Shown in pieces: positions 1 through 7,588 of a DNA stretch of 64,000 bases. Every line of letters begins with the position of its first letter. The first letter of the stretch is position 1. Below the pieces are notes generated by a model. That model saw only the letters and a list, made by a program, of their open reading frames with translations. It ran no database searches and was not told the origin of the DNA. The position numbers and the translations under genes were made by a program. The DNA comes from Mycolicibacter longobardus (GTDB lineage: Bacteria; Actinomycetota; Actinomycetes; Mycobacteriales; Mycobacteriaceae), in the NCBI RefSeq assembly GCF_002102265.1, contig NZ_LQPG01000009.1, positions 1 through 64,000 on the forward strand. The letters run 5' to 3'.

Positions 1-5
1 CAACT

Positions 6-69
6 GACAAGCATCAGCCGAAACACTGTCAAGCATCACCCGAAGCCGAAACGTCAAGCATCACCCGAC
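6..69. repeat. Three imperfect direct repeats at left edge
   Basis: Three imperfect copies of a unit reading roughly GTCAAGCATCACCCGAA begin near 6, 28 and 53, with GCCGAAAC or GAAACAC between them. They lie 15 bases from the 3' end of a tRNA gene. Short closely spaced repeats of this kind are typical of the ends of IS21-type elements, so this may be the edge of an insertion sequence lying left of the window. No transposase is visible here, so the link is inference. Confidence 0.4.
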
Positions 70-83
70 GTAATACAGATTTA

Positions 84-160
84 TGGTGGGGCGGGCGGGG
101 CTCGAACCCGCGACCAATGGATTATGAGTCCACGGCTCTAACCAACTGAGCTACCGCCCC
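84..160 (-). tRNA. tRNA with CAU anticodon (tRNA-Met, or tRNA-Ile2)
   Basis: The complementary strand folds as a cloverleaf. The acceptor strands GGGGCGG and CCGCCCC pair, the discriminator is A, the 3' CCA is encoded (84-86), the D-arm contains AGCTCAGTTGG, and the T-loop is GTTCGAGCC. The anticodon loop is CTCATAA, giving anticodon CAU. It is not the initiator type, because the first acceptor pair is a normal G-C pair. From sequence alone, elongator Met and lysidine-modified Ile2 cannot be separated with certainty. Confidence 0.93.
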
Positions 161-221
161 TGGCGTCAACTACGTTCGTTGACTCTACTGATGCCCTCCG
201 CCGTGCCGGTGCACCTGGGTA

Positions 222-614
222 TCAGCGCATGACGCCACTGATGTCGGTGTGCTCGAAGTCGTCGCCTTTGTACAGCAGCGGCTGACCACTGACCTGGGCC
301 AGAGCGTAGGAGAAGCACTCACCATAGTTCAGGGATGCGCGATGCCGCCCTTTCCCATACCGGCGGTAGGCAAGGCGCGCGACATTCGCCTGTTCGGAGT
401 CCACAGCGACGAGATCGACCGCAGCGCGATGCAGCCACAGGTCCAGCTCGCGCCCACCCGGCTCGCCGAACCGGGCTTCGATCACGATCGCCGTTTCCAG
501 ATACGACGCTGTCGACATCAGCCGGACCGGGTCGGCTTCGACGGCAGCCTCGAATTGCTCGGCCCCCGGCTCGTCGGTCAACATCGCCACCAGCGCGGAG
601 GTATCGATCACCAT
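222..614 (-). CDS. vapC: VapC-type PIN-domain toxin (VapC30-like)
   Basis: 130 residues. This is a PIN-domain ribonuclease toxin. It begins [12 protein letters not shown], placing the first catalytic Asp at residue 4, with acidic residues near 41-47 (LETAIVIEARFGE) and a later block NYGECFSYALA that carries the remaining metal-binding acids. The C-terminal block GQPLLYKGDDFEHTDI is typical of the M. tuberculosis VapC30 group, which I recognise from memory. It shares one base with the upstream antitoxin gene (TGATG junction), so the two are translationally coupled. The toxin is expected to cleave specific RNAs when released from VapB. The RNA target cannot be read from sequence. Confidence 0.93.
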   Translation of the reverse strand: MVIDTSALVAMLTDEPGAEQFEAAVEADPVRLMSTASYLETAIVIEARFGEPGGRELDLWLHRAAVDLVAVDSEQANVARLAYRRYGKGRHRASLNYGECFSYALAQVSGQPLLYKGDDFEHTDISGVMR

Positions 615-868
615 CAGACGGGCAATCCACGGTCGTCGTAGCCGATGATCTGTTCGGCCGGCCGGGAATCGACCAACGGCAGCGCCGCGCAGCGGCGACG
701 AATGGCCGCGAGGTCGTCGCTCAGCGAGGCACTCTGCACGCGTCCCCGCTCACGAACCAGTCGCTCCCTGAGCGCAACCACGACAACTTCGGTAAGCGTC
801 TCCCCGGTGCGTGCAGCGAGTTCCCGGGCAAGACGGTCCGCTTCGGGATCCTTGATACTCAGTGCCAT
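614..868 (-). CDS. vapB: VapB-type antitoxin (VapB30-like)
   Basis: 84 residues. It resembles the Rv0623-like (PSK transcription factor) family. It starts [18 protein letters not shown], a short N-terminal DNA-binding segment, and ends in a toxin-binding tail with [11 protein letters not shown]. It neutralises the downstream VapC and is expected to repress its own operon. The ATG start is the natural one and sits just downstream of the paired direct repeats at 876-905, the likely operator. The stop overlaps the vapC start by one base. Confidence 0.92.
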   Translation of the reverse strand: MALSIKDPEADRLARELAARTGETLTEVVVVALRERLVRERGRVQSASLSDDLAAIRRRCAALPLVDSRPAEQIIGYDDRGLPV

Positions 869-875
869 GAGTACT

Positions 876-905
876 GATTCTAGACAATTAGGTAGATTCT
901 AGACA
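876..905 (-). promoter_or_regulatory. Paired GATTCTAGACA repeats, likely vapBC operator/promoter
   Basis: GATTCTAGACA occurs at 876-886 and again at 895-905, and each copy contains the palindrome TCTAGA. On the minus strand each copy reads TAGAAT, a good mycobacterial -10 hexamer, a few bases before the vapB ATG. VapBC complexes usually bind such paired palindromic sites for autoregulation. The second copy overlaps the stop codon of the adjacent sigma-factor gene. Confidence 0.6.
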
Positions 906-1771
906 GTCGGCGGATCTGGTAGATCCATACCGGCCAAACGCACCGGGTCGGCGATCGAGACGATGCCCACCAGGCGACCTTCCCGCACGGTGCACGCCAT
1001 CAAGGCCAGCGCCCGGCCCGTCGGACCCCAGCCCAAGATTCCGGGCTCGCCGTTCACCAGAACACGACGCGCGATGACGCGCGCCCCCTGACCTCGACGG
1101 ACCGCCTCCACAACGGCGCCGGCTCCGCTCGTGACGGTCACACCGCGGACCGTGTGCTGACGCCACGTTACGTCGGGATCGAGCACCCGCAACAGGGCGT
1201 CGAAGTCGCCGTCCTGCGCGGCCGCCAGGAAGGCGTCGACCACCTCACGCTGCGCACGCCGGTCCCCCGCCGGCGTGGGTACGTCCTGGACTTTCCGACG
1301 TGCCCGGCTGGCCAGCATCTTGGCGGCGTCGGCCGATCTGCCGACGATCGGCCCGATCTCGGCGAACGGGACCGCGAACATGTCGTGCAGCACGAACGCG
1401 AGCCGTTCATCAGGGCGGAGTGACCCCAGCACCACCAGCAGCGCCAGCCCGACCGAGTCCGACAGCACCGCGGTGTCCTCGGGGGTGTCGACGTCGTCGG
1501 TCACGACGAGTTCGGGAAGGCCCTGATCAATCGAGACCTCCGGCCGGGCGGCACGCGAGCGCAGAGTGTCGATGCAGATGCGGCTGGCGACGGTGGTCAA
1601 CCACCCCGGCAGGTTGTCGACCGCATCAACGTCCTGACGGGACAGCCGCAGCCAGGCTTCCTGGACGGCGTCCTCGGCATCCGACCATGAGCCCAGAATC
1701 CGATACGCCAGCGCCAACAGGCGATGGCGCTGCTGCTCGAAGGCCTCCGCCAGCTGCGACTCGCTCGTCAT
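899..1771 (-). CDS. ECF41-type sigma factor with C-terminal SnoaL-like domain
   Basis: 290 residues. Sigma region 2 is at about 10-80 (LAYRILGSWSDAEDAVQEAWLR) and sigma region 4 at about 110-165 (LRPDERLAFVLHDMFAVPFAEI). A linker then leads to a SnoaL/NTF2-like domain at about 180-285 (VVDAFLAAAQDGDFDALLRVLDPDV). This layout defines the SigJ/ECF41 group, in which the C-terminal domain controls activity instead of an anti-sigma protein; the terminal DPVRL resembles the conserved motif of that group. ECF41 genes usually lie beside their target, often a DoxX, oxidoreductase or carboxymuconolactone decarboxylase gene. Here a DoxX-like gene is divergently transcribed 78 bases away. I could not match an ECF41 promoter motif with confidence. 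Confidence 0.9.
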   Translation of the reverse strand: MTSESQLAEAFEQQRHRLLALAYRILGSWSDAEDAVQEAWLRLSRQDVDAVDNLPGWLTTVASRICIDTLRSRAARPEVSIDQGLPELVVTDDVDTPEDTAVLSDSVGLALLVVLGSLRPDERLAFVLHDMFAVPFAEIGPIVGRSADAAKMLASRARRKVQDVPTPAGDRRAQREVVDAFLAAAQDGDFDALLRVLDPDVTWRQHTVRGVTVTSGAGAVVEAVRRGQGARVIARRVLVNGEPGILGWGPTGRALALMACTVREGRLVGIVSIADPVRLAGMDLPDPPTV

Positions 1772-1849
1772 CGGTTACCTCTCGTCGTGCCGGTCCGTCA
1801 TAGGTGATGACGAACCCCACCCGACCGACGTAACCACGAAGGAGCAGCC

Positions 1850-2233
1850 ATGAACACCACCCTGTGGGTCATCGCCGGCGTCGCCGCTGTCGCATTCTTC
1901 ATCGGCGGCGCAACCCAGGTGCTGATGCCCAAAGAGAAGTACCGATCACTGGCAGTCAGCCAGCACTGGGTCGACGAATTCAGCAGCGGCCAGCTCAAGG
2001 CCATCGGCACCATCAAGATGATCGGTGCGATCGGCCTGGTGCTCCCGGCGGCCCTCGGCGTGGCACCGGTGCTGGTGCCGCTGGCTGCCTGCGGCCTGAT
2101 GCTGTTCATGGCCGGTGCTGCCACCACCAGGTTCCGCCGCAGCGAGTGGGGTTACATGGTCGGCGACATAGCCTTTCTCGCCCTGTTCGCCTTCCTCGCC
2201 TGGGGCCGGTTCGGCCTGCAGCCGTTCGCCTGA
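1850..2233 (+). CDS. DoxX-like small membrane protein
   Basis: 127 residues with four predicted membrane helices (about 3-20, 48-68, 72-95 and 103-122). After helix 1 comes the typical DoxX-like segment containing PKEKYRSL. A strong ribosome-binding site, GAAGGAG (1838-1844), precedes the ATG. The gene is divergent from the ECF41-type sigma gene and is its likely target. The biochemical role of DoxX-like proteins of this size is poorly defined; redox or membrane homeostasis functions have been proposed for the family. Confidence 0.8.
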   Translation: MNTTLWVIAGVAAVAFFIGGATQVLMPKEKYRSLAVSQHWVDEFSSGQLKAIGTIKMIGAIGLVLPAALGVAPVLVPLAACGLMLFMAGAATTRFRRSEWGYMVGDIAFLALFAFLAWGRFGLQPFA

Positions 2234-2234
2234 A

Positions 2235-2978
2235 CTACCGCGGCGCGTTGCGCCGCATGTGAACGGGGATCAGCATCGGGACCCGGCGACGATACTGCCG
2301 ATACTCGTCGCCGAGTATCCCGATCAGGTCGTGCTCCTCCAGTTGCAGTGCGATCAAGATGTAGCCGGTACTCGCCGCCGCGAACAGCAGGTGACCGGCG
2401 GTCATGGTGGGTGTGGCCCAAAACGCGATCACGAAACCCAGCATGAGCGGATGCCGCACCACCCGGTACAACGCTGAGGCGTGGAACCCGACGGGGTTGT
2501 ACGGCTGTGCCCGCCAAGCGGAGTACACCTGACGCAGCCCGAACAGGTCCAAGTGGCTGACCATGAATGTCGACGCCAGCGCGATCACCCAGCCGGTCCA
2601 GAACAACACCCACAGCGCTGTTCGCGCAAGCGGCGTCGTAACGTCCCAGACAATCGACGGGATCGGCCGCCACTGCCAAAACAGCAGCACCAGAACCAGA
2701 TTCGACGCCAGAACATAGGTGCTGCGTTCAAGGTCCGGCGGCACCAGTCGCGTCAACCAGCGCTTGAACACCGGCCGGGCCATCAGGCTGTGCTGCACAG
2801 CGAACACACCCAGCAGCAACACATCGACCAACACCGCCCGGCCCGGCGGCGCCTGCGGACCTTGATCGACACTGCGCGGCACCACCAGGTCGCCGACGAA
2901 TCCTATGGCGTACAGGAACACGACGAGGAAGACCAGATAGTTGATTGCCCCATATGCGAAGGCGAGGTAACGGGCCAT
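2235..2978 (-). CDS. MddA-like membrane methyltransferase (NnrU/ICMT fold)
   Basis: 247 residues with about six membrane helices. The C-terminal methyltransferase signature RHPLMLGFVIAFW is followed by an EEHDLIGILGDEYRQYRRR segment, as in isoprenylcysteine-methyltransferase-like and NnrU proteins. The overall pattern resembles MddA, which methylates methanethiol to dimethyl sulfide and is known in mycobacteria. I chose the ATG at 2978 because AAGGAGG lies 6 bases upstream; a longer reading frame has no such signal. It ends 1 base beyond the end of the convergent DoxX-like gene. The substrate assignment is by family resemblance only. Confidence 0.75.
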   Translation of the reverse strand: MARYLAFAYGAINYLVFLVVFLYAIGFVGDLVVPRSVDQGPQAPPGRAVLVDVLLLGVFAVQHSLMARPVFKRWLTRLVPPDLERSTYVLASNLVLVLLFWQWRPIPSIVWDVTTPLARTALWVLFWTGWVIALASTFMVSHLDLFGLRQVYSAWRAQPYNPVGFHASALYRVVRHPLMLGFVIAFWATPTMTAGHLLFAAASTGYILIALQLEEHDLIGILGDEYRQYRRRVPMLIPVHMRRNAPR

Positions 2979-3086
2979 GGCGCCCTCCTTGTGAATAAGC
3001 CATAGTAACCCCGGCAACCCGCAGCTCAACAGGGGTTTTGGCTGGGCACTGACATTCGCCCACCGGCGTCGGCTTACGATCCCAAG

Positions 3087-3950
3087 ATGACCGCGGAAAC
3101 GTTCGTCACCCACGCGCCGGGCGATGTGCGGATCATCGCCGATCGTCACGGCGACCCCGATGCACGGGCGGTGGTGTTCCTGCACGGCGGCGGCCAGACC
3201 CGGCGGTCCTGGGCCCGGGCCGCCGCGGCGGTGGCCGAACGCGGCTGGCAGGCCGTCACCGTCGACCTGCGCGGGCACGGCGAATCGGATTGGGCGGCCG
3301 AGGGCGACTACCGGTTGGTCAGCTTCGCCGGCGACGTTCGTGAGGTGCTGCGCACCCTGCCGCCGGACCCGGTGCTGGTCGGTGCCTCGCTGGGCGGGTT
3401 CACCTCGATGCTGCTGTGCGGCGAACTGGCCCCGGGTGCGGCCAGCGCCGTGGTGCTGGTGGACATCGTGCCGAACATGGACGCCGGCGGCGCCGAACGG
3501 ATCCAGGCGTTCATGGCTGAGCGGATGGAGTCAGGCTTCGACTCCCTCGACGAGGTCGCCGACGCGATCGCCGCCTACAACCCCCACCGGCCGCGCCCGG
3601 CGGACCTGAACGGCCTCACCGCCAACCTTCGCCGCCGCGGTGACCGCTGGTATTGGCACTGGGATCCGAAGTTCGTCAGCGCCAGCGAGGAACTGGCTCC
3701 CCTCGAGATCCACGACGTGGACCGGCTCAACACCGCGGTACAGACCATCCTCGACGGCGGCGTGCCGATGCTGCTGGTGCGCGGCCAACTCAGCGACCTG
3801 GTCCGGGCCGAAAGCGCCGAAGCCTTCCTGGCCCGCTTCCCGCAGGTGGAATTCGTCGACGTCGCCGGCGCCGGCCACATGGTCGCCGGTGACCGCAACG
3901 ACATCTTCGCCGACGCCATACTGGGCTTCCTGGCCCGTCACGCAAACTGA
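3087..3950 (+). CDS. Alpha/beta hydrolase
   Basis: 287 residues with a canonical alpha/beta-hydrolase fold. The oxyanion segment is VVFLHGGGQTRRSW, followed by VDLRGHGESD and the nucleophile elbow GASLGG (Ser101). An acidic residue lies in RGQLSDLV near 236, and the catalytic His264 is in AGAGHMVAGD. There is no signal peptide, so it should be cytoplasmic. It converges on the NRPS gene with a 27-base gap. A role as a stand-alone editing or release hydrolase for that NRPS, which lacks a thioesterase, is possible but only a guess. Epoxide hydrolase, esterase or haloperoxidase-like functions are equally open. Confidence 0.85.
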   Translation: MTAETFVTHAPGDVRIIADRHGDPDARAVVFLHGGGQTRRSWARAAAAVAERGWQAVTVDLRGHGESDWAAEGDYRLVSFAGDVREVLRTLPPDPVLVGASLGGFTSMLLCGELAPGAASAVVLVDIVPNMDAGGAERIQAFMAERMESGFDSLDEVADAIAAYNPHRPRPADLNGLTANLRRRGDRWYWHWDPKFVSASEELAPLEIHDVDRLNTAVQTILDGGVPMLLVRGQLSDLVRAESAEAFLARFPQVEFVDVAGAGHMVAGDRNDIFADAILGFLARHAN

Positions 3951-3977
3951 GCTCAGCGAAACCCGCCCAATCCTTGC

Positions 3978-6900
3978 TCAGTCGCGGGGCTCGAGTGCCA
4001 CCATGACATCGGCCTCCGACATGGCCGCAACTTCGAAGTACATCTCGGCGACCAATTCCATTCGGCCGGTGTCGCTTTCACGGCTGGTCAGCACCTCGGC
4101 CAGCGCGGCGACCGTTCGGGCAGCGAACATGTCCGCCACCATCATCCGCGGTGAGTCGAGCCACTCCCGGATGTCGGCCACGACTCGCGTGGCAAGGACC
4201 GAATCACCGCCGAGTGAAAAGAAGTCGTCATAGACGCCGACGATGTCGCCATCACGGCCCAAGACGCCCGCGACGATATGACACAGCGCGCGCTCCAATG
4301 TCGTTCGCGGCGCGGTGACAGGCCCTGTCGCGCCACCGAACTGCCCGAACTCCTCGGCAAGCAGGCCGACGACGGCCGTTCGGTCGATCTTGCCCGCGTC
4401 GGTGAACGGGATCCGATCCACCAGCAAGATCCAACGGGGAATCATGTGCGCGGGAACCAGATCGACAAGTGCGTCGCGAATCCCCCCTGCCGTCAAACCC
4501 GAGTCGCCCACGCGGACCAGCGCCGCCAGCCCATCGGAGCCTCCGGCGGCGGGCAGTACCGCAGCCACCGCGGCATGCACGCCGGGGATCTTTCCCAGCG
4601 CGGCCTCAACCTCGCCGAGTTCGACGCGGTAGCCGCTGATCTTGATGCGATGATCGGCGCGGCCGACGAATTCCAGCGTGCCGTCCGGCCAGTACCGAGC
4701 CAGGTCCCCGGTCCGGTACCAGGTGTGCGGCGCACCGTTGCACGGGTACTCCACGAAGCGCTCCGCGGTCAGGTCGGGACGACCGCGGTAGCCGCGGGCG
4801 AGGCCGCGCCCGGTCACCCAGAGTTCGCCGATCACCCAATCCGGGCAGTCGCTGCCGCTTTCGCCGACCACCCGGCAGGCCATGTTCGGCAACGGCACAC
4901 CATAGGGCACCGAGCTGCCGTTCGCCGGTAGCGCGGCGTCGACCTCGAAAATTGTTGCGTGCACTGCTGTCTCGGTGGCACCACCCAGTCCCGCGAAACG
5001 GGCTTGCGGTGCCTGCTGCCGCAGCAGGCGAGCCAGTTCCGGGCGCACCCAGTCCCCGCCGACCGCCACGGCTCGCAGCGACGACAACCGCCCATCGCCG
5101 ACCGCGAGCAGCATTTCGAGCCAGCCGGGCATGAAGTTGAGGGCGGTGACCCGGTGCTCATGGATAAGTCTGGCCCAGGCGTCGGGGTCACGGCGCTGGT
5201 CTTCGTCGACCACGACGATCGCACCACCCGCACGCAGGTTGGCGAAGATGTCCGGCACCGACATATCGGCTTCCAACGTCGCCAGTGACAGCCAGCGATC
5301 GGTGGACCCGATGTCGAAATGCCGGATGAGAAACTCAACCGTGCTCATCACCGCGTCGTGCGTCAGCTCCACGCCCTTGGGCTCTCCGGTGGATCCCGAG
5401 GTGAACAGCACGTAGGCCAGAGCTTGCGGATCGCTTGCGACAGAGACCGATTCACCCGGGACTGTCGGATCCGAAAGCACCTCGGCAAGGCGGAGCGCGG
5501 GCACTGACGAGGGTGCCTGCTGCTCACCGGACAACAGGGCCAGGCGGACCGATCCGGTCTGCAGTAGACGTTCGGCCCGCTCGCGTGGCTGGTCGGCACC
5601 GATGGGCAGGTACACCGCCCCCGCGGCCAGGATCCCCAGCACGGCCGGCACCTGCTCGGCGTTCTTGGGTCCCATCACCGCGACCGTGTCACCGCTGTGC
5701 ACCCCCTCGGCGTGCAGAGCGGCGGCCACCGCCAGTGCCTGATCGCGCAACTGCCGGTAGCTGAGATCACCGGAACTGGCGAAGACCGCAGGAGCATCGG
5801 GCTGCAGCTCGGCCTGCCGGAAGAACCCGGTGTGCAACGCCTCGCCACTCGGGTCGGCGAGCGTGTTGTTCACCGCCGCCCGCACGGCACGCTGGGATTC
5901 CGGGACGTCCGGCGAATCGGGCGTCTTCCAAGCCTCGGGGTCGGCAAGCCGGTGCAGTTCATCGAGTTGGTGAGCGAACATGGCGTCGGCGACACCGGGC
6001 TGGAACGCCTCCTCACGAACATCCCAGTTCACCAGCAGGCCACCGCCAAGCGGGGTCACTTGGGCATCCAGTAGCACCTGCGGGCCCTGGGAGATCGTCC
6101 ACACCGGCGCGCCGAACTGTTCGGTCACCTCGCCACCGAACAGATCACCGAGCCCGAGTCCGCTGGTGAACACGAACGGCGCCAGCGTCTGGACACCGCG
6201 GTGGCGGCTCAGGTCGCGCAGCACCGACAGCCCCGAATAGCCCAAGTGGCGCGCACTGGAGTGCAGCGCCTCCTGCACCGCGACCGCCCGCGACAACGGA
6301 GTGTTCGCCTGCGTCAGATCGACATCGAGCATCAACGACGACGTGAAGTCGCCCACCAGCATGTCCACCTGCGGATGGAACGGCTCACGGCCGAACAGCG
6401 GCAGGTTCAGCAGAAACCGGCGGCTGGTGGACCAGCGGGCCAGTGTCCCGGCGTAAGACGCCGCGAACGCCATCGCCGGCGTGACGCCGTGGCTGCGGGC
6501 CGCGGCGAACAGGGCTTCGCGGGCTTGCGCGTCGAACCAGTGCCAACGCCGGACGCTGCGTCGCGGATCGGCCTGCTCCGATGTCGGGACGAGCGGCAAC
6601 GCGGGTGGTTCGGGCAGGCTCGGTATCCGTTCGCTCCACCACGGCTGATCCTCGGCTGAGCGGGCCGCCTCCACCGCGGTCATGGCGGCGCGGTACTCGC
6701 GGTAGGTGTAGCCCAGCTGCGGCGGCCGCCCACCTCGGTACAGCACCGCGAGGTCGGACATGAGTTTGCGGTAGCTCACGGCGTCGCCTGCCTGCATGTC
6801 CAGGTCGACATGCAGTCGGGTTCGGCCGTCCGGCAGCAGGGACAGGCTCAGTTCGAGCACTTCCCCGTCGAGCAACTGGTGAGACTTGGCTTCGCGGGTG

Positions 6901-7487
6901 GCAAGCAGTTGCCGCTCGACGGCCTCGGCGTCCAGGTCGCGTAGGTCGCTGATCTTGACCGGAAGGTCGCGGTCTCCGATGCGTTGGGTTCCGTCCGGCA
7001 GGATCTCGACCCGCAACATCGGGTGGCGGACGGCGAGTTCGGCAGCCGCCGCGGCCAGGCGCTCGGGATCGACTCCGGCACCGTCGAATTCGACGTACAG
7101 GTGGGCGGCCACTCCACCGAGTTGCTGCTGGTCGTTTCGGCCCACCCAGTAGGCGTGTTGCAGCGGCGCGAGGGGAAATGGCGCTGCGGGGTCGCTGACA
7201 TCCGCCACTGACGCGTCGGTGTCCGGCGCGGCGTCGTTCGCGTCGATACCGGCGCCGTGTGCGGCCACCAGGTCCGACCACGCCGCAACCGTGGGGCTGG
7301 CCGCCAGGGTCGCGAAATCGACGTCAATCCCCCGTTTTCGCCACCGGCCCGACAGCGACATCATGCGGATTGAGTCCAGGCCGGAGGCGATCAAGTCCTG
7401 TGCCGGATCGATGGTGTCGGGACTCACGCCAAGGAGTTCGGCGACCTCGTCACGGACGGACTGTGAAGGTGTCGCACCACCGTGCAC
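3978..7487 (-). CDS. MbtB-like NRPS: aryl carrier, cyclisation, adenylation, carrier
   Basis: 1,169 residues. The order is aryl carrier domain (1-80; phosphopantetheine Ser39 in GLDSIRMM), heterocyclisation domain (about 95-540; FPLAPLQHAYWVGR start and the DxxxxDxxS core as DMQAGDAVS), adenylation domain (about 560-1040; YVLFTSGSTGEPKG, late Lys in TDAGKIDR) and a peptidyl carrier domain (Ser near 1093 in LGGDSVLATR). The N-terminal carrier closely resembles mycobactin MbtB. My manual reading of the specificity pocket is D-M-P-N-A-G-L-V-H, nearest to known Thr codes, so Thr or Ser is the likely substrate and an oxazoline the likely product. There is no thioesterase after the last carrier, only about 40 residues. 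A GTG start with GGGGAG upstream lies next to the iron box. Confidence 0.88.
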   Translation of the reverse strand: MHGGATPSQSVRDEVAELLGVSPDTIDPAQDLIASGLDSIRMMSLSGRWRKRGIDVDFATLAASPTVAAWSDLVAAHGAGIDANDAAPDTDASVADVSDPAAPFPLAPLQHAYWVGRNDQQQLGGVAAHLYVEFDGAGVDPERLAAAAAELAVRHPMLRVEILPDGTQRIGDRDLPVKISDLRDLDAEAVERQLLATREAKSHQLLDGEVLELSLSLLPDGRTRLHVDLDMQAGDAVSYRKLMSDLAVLYRGGRPPQLGYTYREYRAAMTAVEAARSAEDQPWWSERIPSLPEPPALPLVPTSEQADPRRSVRRWHWFDAQAREALFAAARSHGVTPAMAFAASYAGTLARWSTSRRFLLNLPLFGREPFHPQVDMLVGDFTSSLMLDVDLTQANTPLSRAVAVQEALHSSARHLGYSGLSVLRDLSRHRGVQTLAPFVFTSGLGLGDLFGGEVTEQFGAPVWTISQGPQVLLDAQVTPLGGGLLVNWDVREEAFQPGVADAMFAHQLDELHRLADPEAWKTPDSPDVPESQRAVRAAVNNTLADPSGEALHTGFFRQAELQPDAPAVFASSGDLSYRQLRDQALAVAAALHAEGVHSGDTVAVMGPKNAEQVPAVLGILAAGAVYLPIGADQPRERAERLLQTGSVRLALLSGEQQAPSSVPALRLAEVLSDPTVPGESVSVASDPQALAYVLFTSGSTGEPKGVELTHDAVMSTVEFLIRHFDIGSTDRWLSLATLEADMSVPDIFANLRAGGAIVVVDEDQRRDPDAWARLIHEHRVTALNFMPGWLEMLLAVGDGRLSSLRAVAVGGDWVRPELARLLRQQAPQARFAGLGGATETAVHATIFEVDAALPANGSSVPYGVPLPNMACRVVGESGSDCPDWVIGELWVTGRGLARGYRGRPDLTAERFVEYPCNGAPHTWYRTGDLARYWPDGTLEFVGRADHRIKISGYRVELGEVEAALGKIPGVHAAVAAVLPAAGGSDGLAALVRVGDSGLTAGGIRDALVDLVPAHMIPRWILLVDRIPFTDAGKIDRTAVVGLLAEEFGQFGGATGPVTAPRTTLERALCHIVAGVLGRDGDIVGVYDDFFSLGGDSVLATRVVADIREWLDSPRMMVADMFAARTVAALAEVLTSRESDTGRMELVAEMYFEVAAMSEADVMVALEPRD

Positions 7488-7500
7488 GACGCTGCTCCCC

Positions 7501-7529
7501 TTAAGTTAAGTTAGTATAGGATGGCCTAA
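7501..7529. promoter_or_regulatory. Candidate IdeR iron box in divergent promoter
   Basis: The imperfect palindrome TTAGTATAGGATGGCCTAA (7511-7529) matches 14 of 19 positions of the IdeR consensus. A second overlapping partial match (12 of 19) begins at 7501. On the minus strand the site contains TATACT, a good -10 for the NRPS gene, so bound IdeR would block it. The site lies between the divergent mbtB-like and mbtA-like genes, the same place as the iron box of the mycobactin mbtA-mbtB region. Repression in high iron is inferred. Confidence 0.65.
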
Positions 7530-7588
7530 CTTGGCGAAGGCTACCGCATGGGGGTCGGTCGCACACCACAGTAATTGACCGACGGGAA

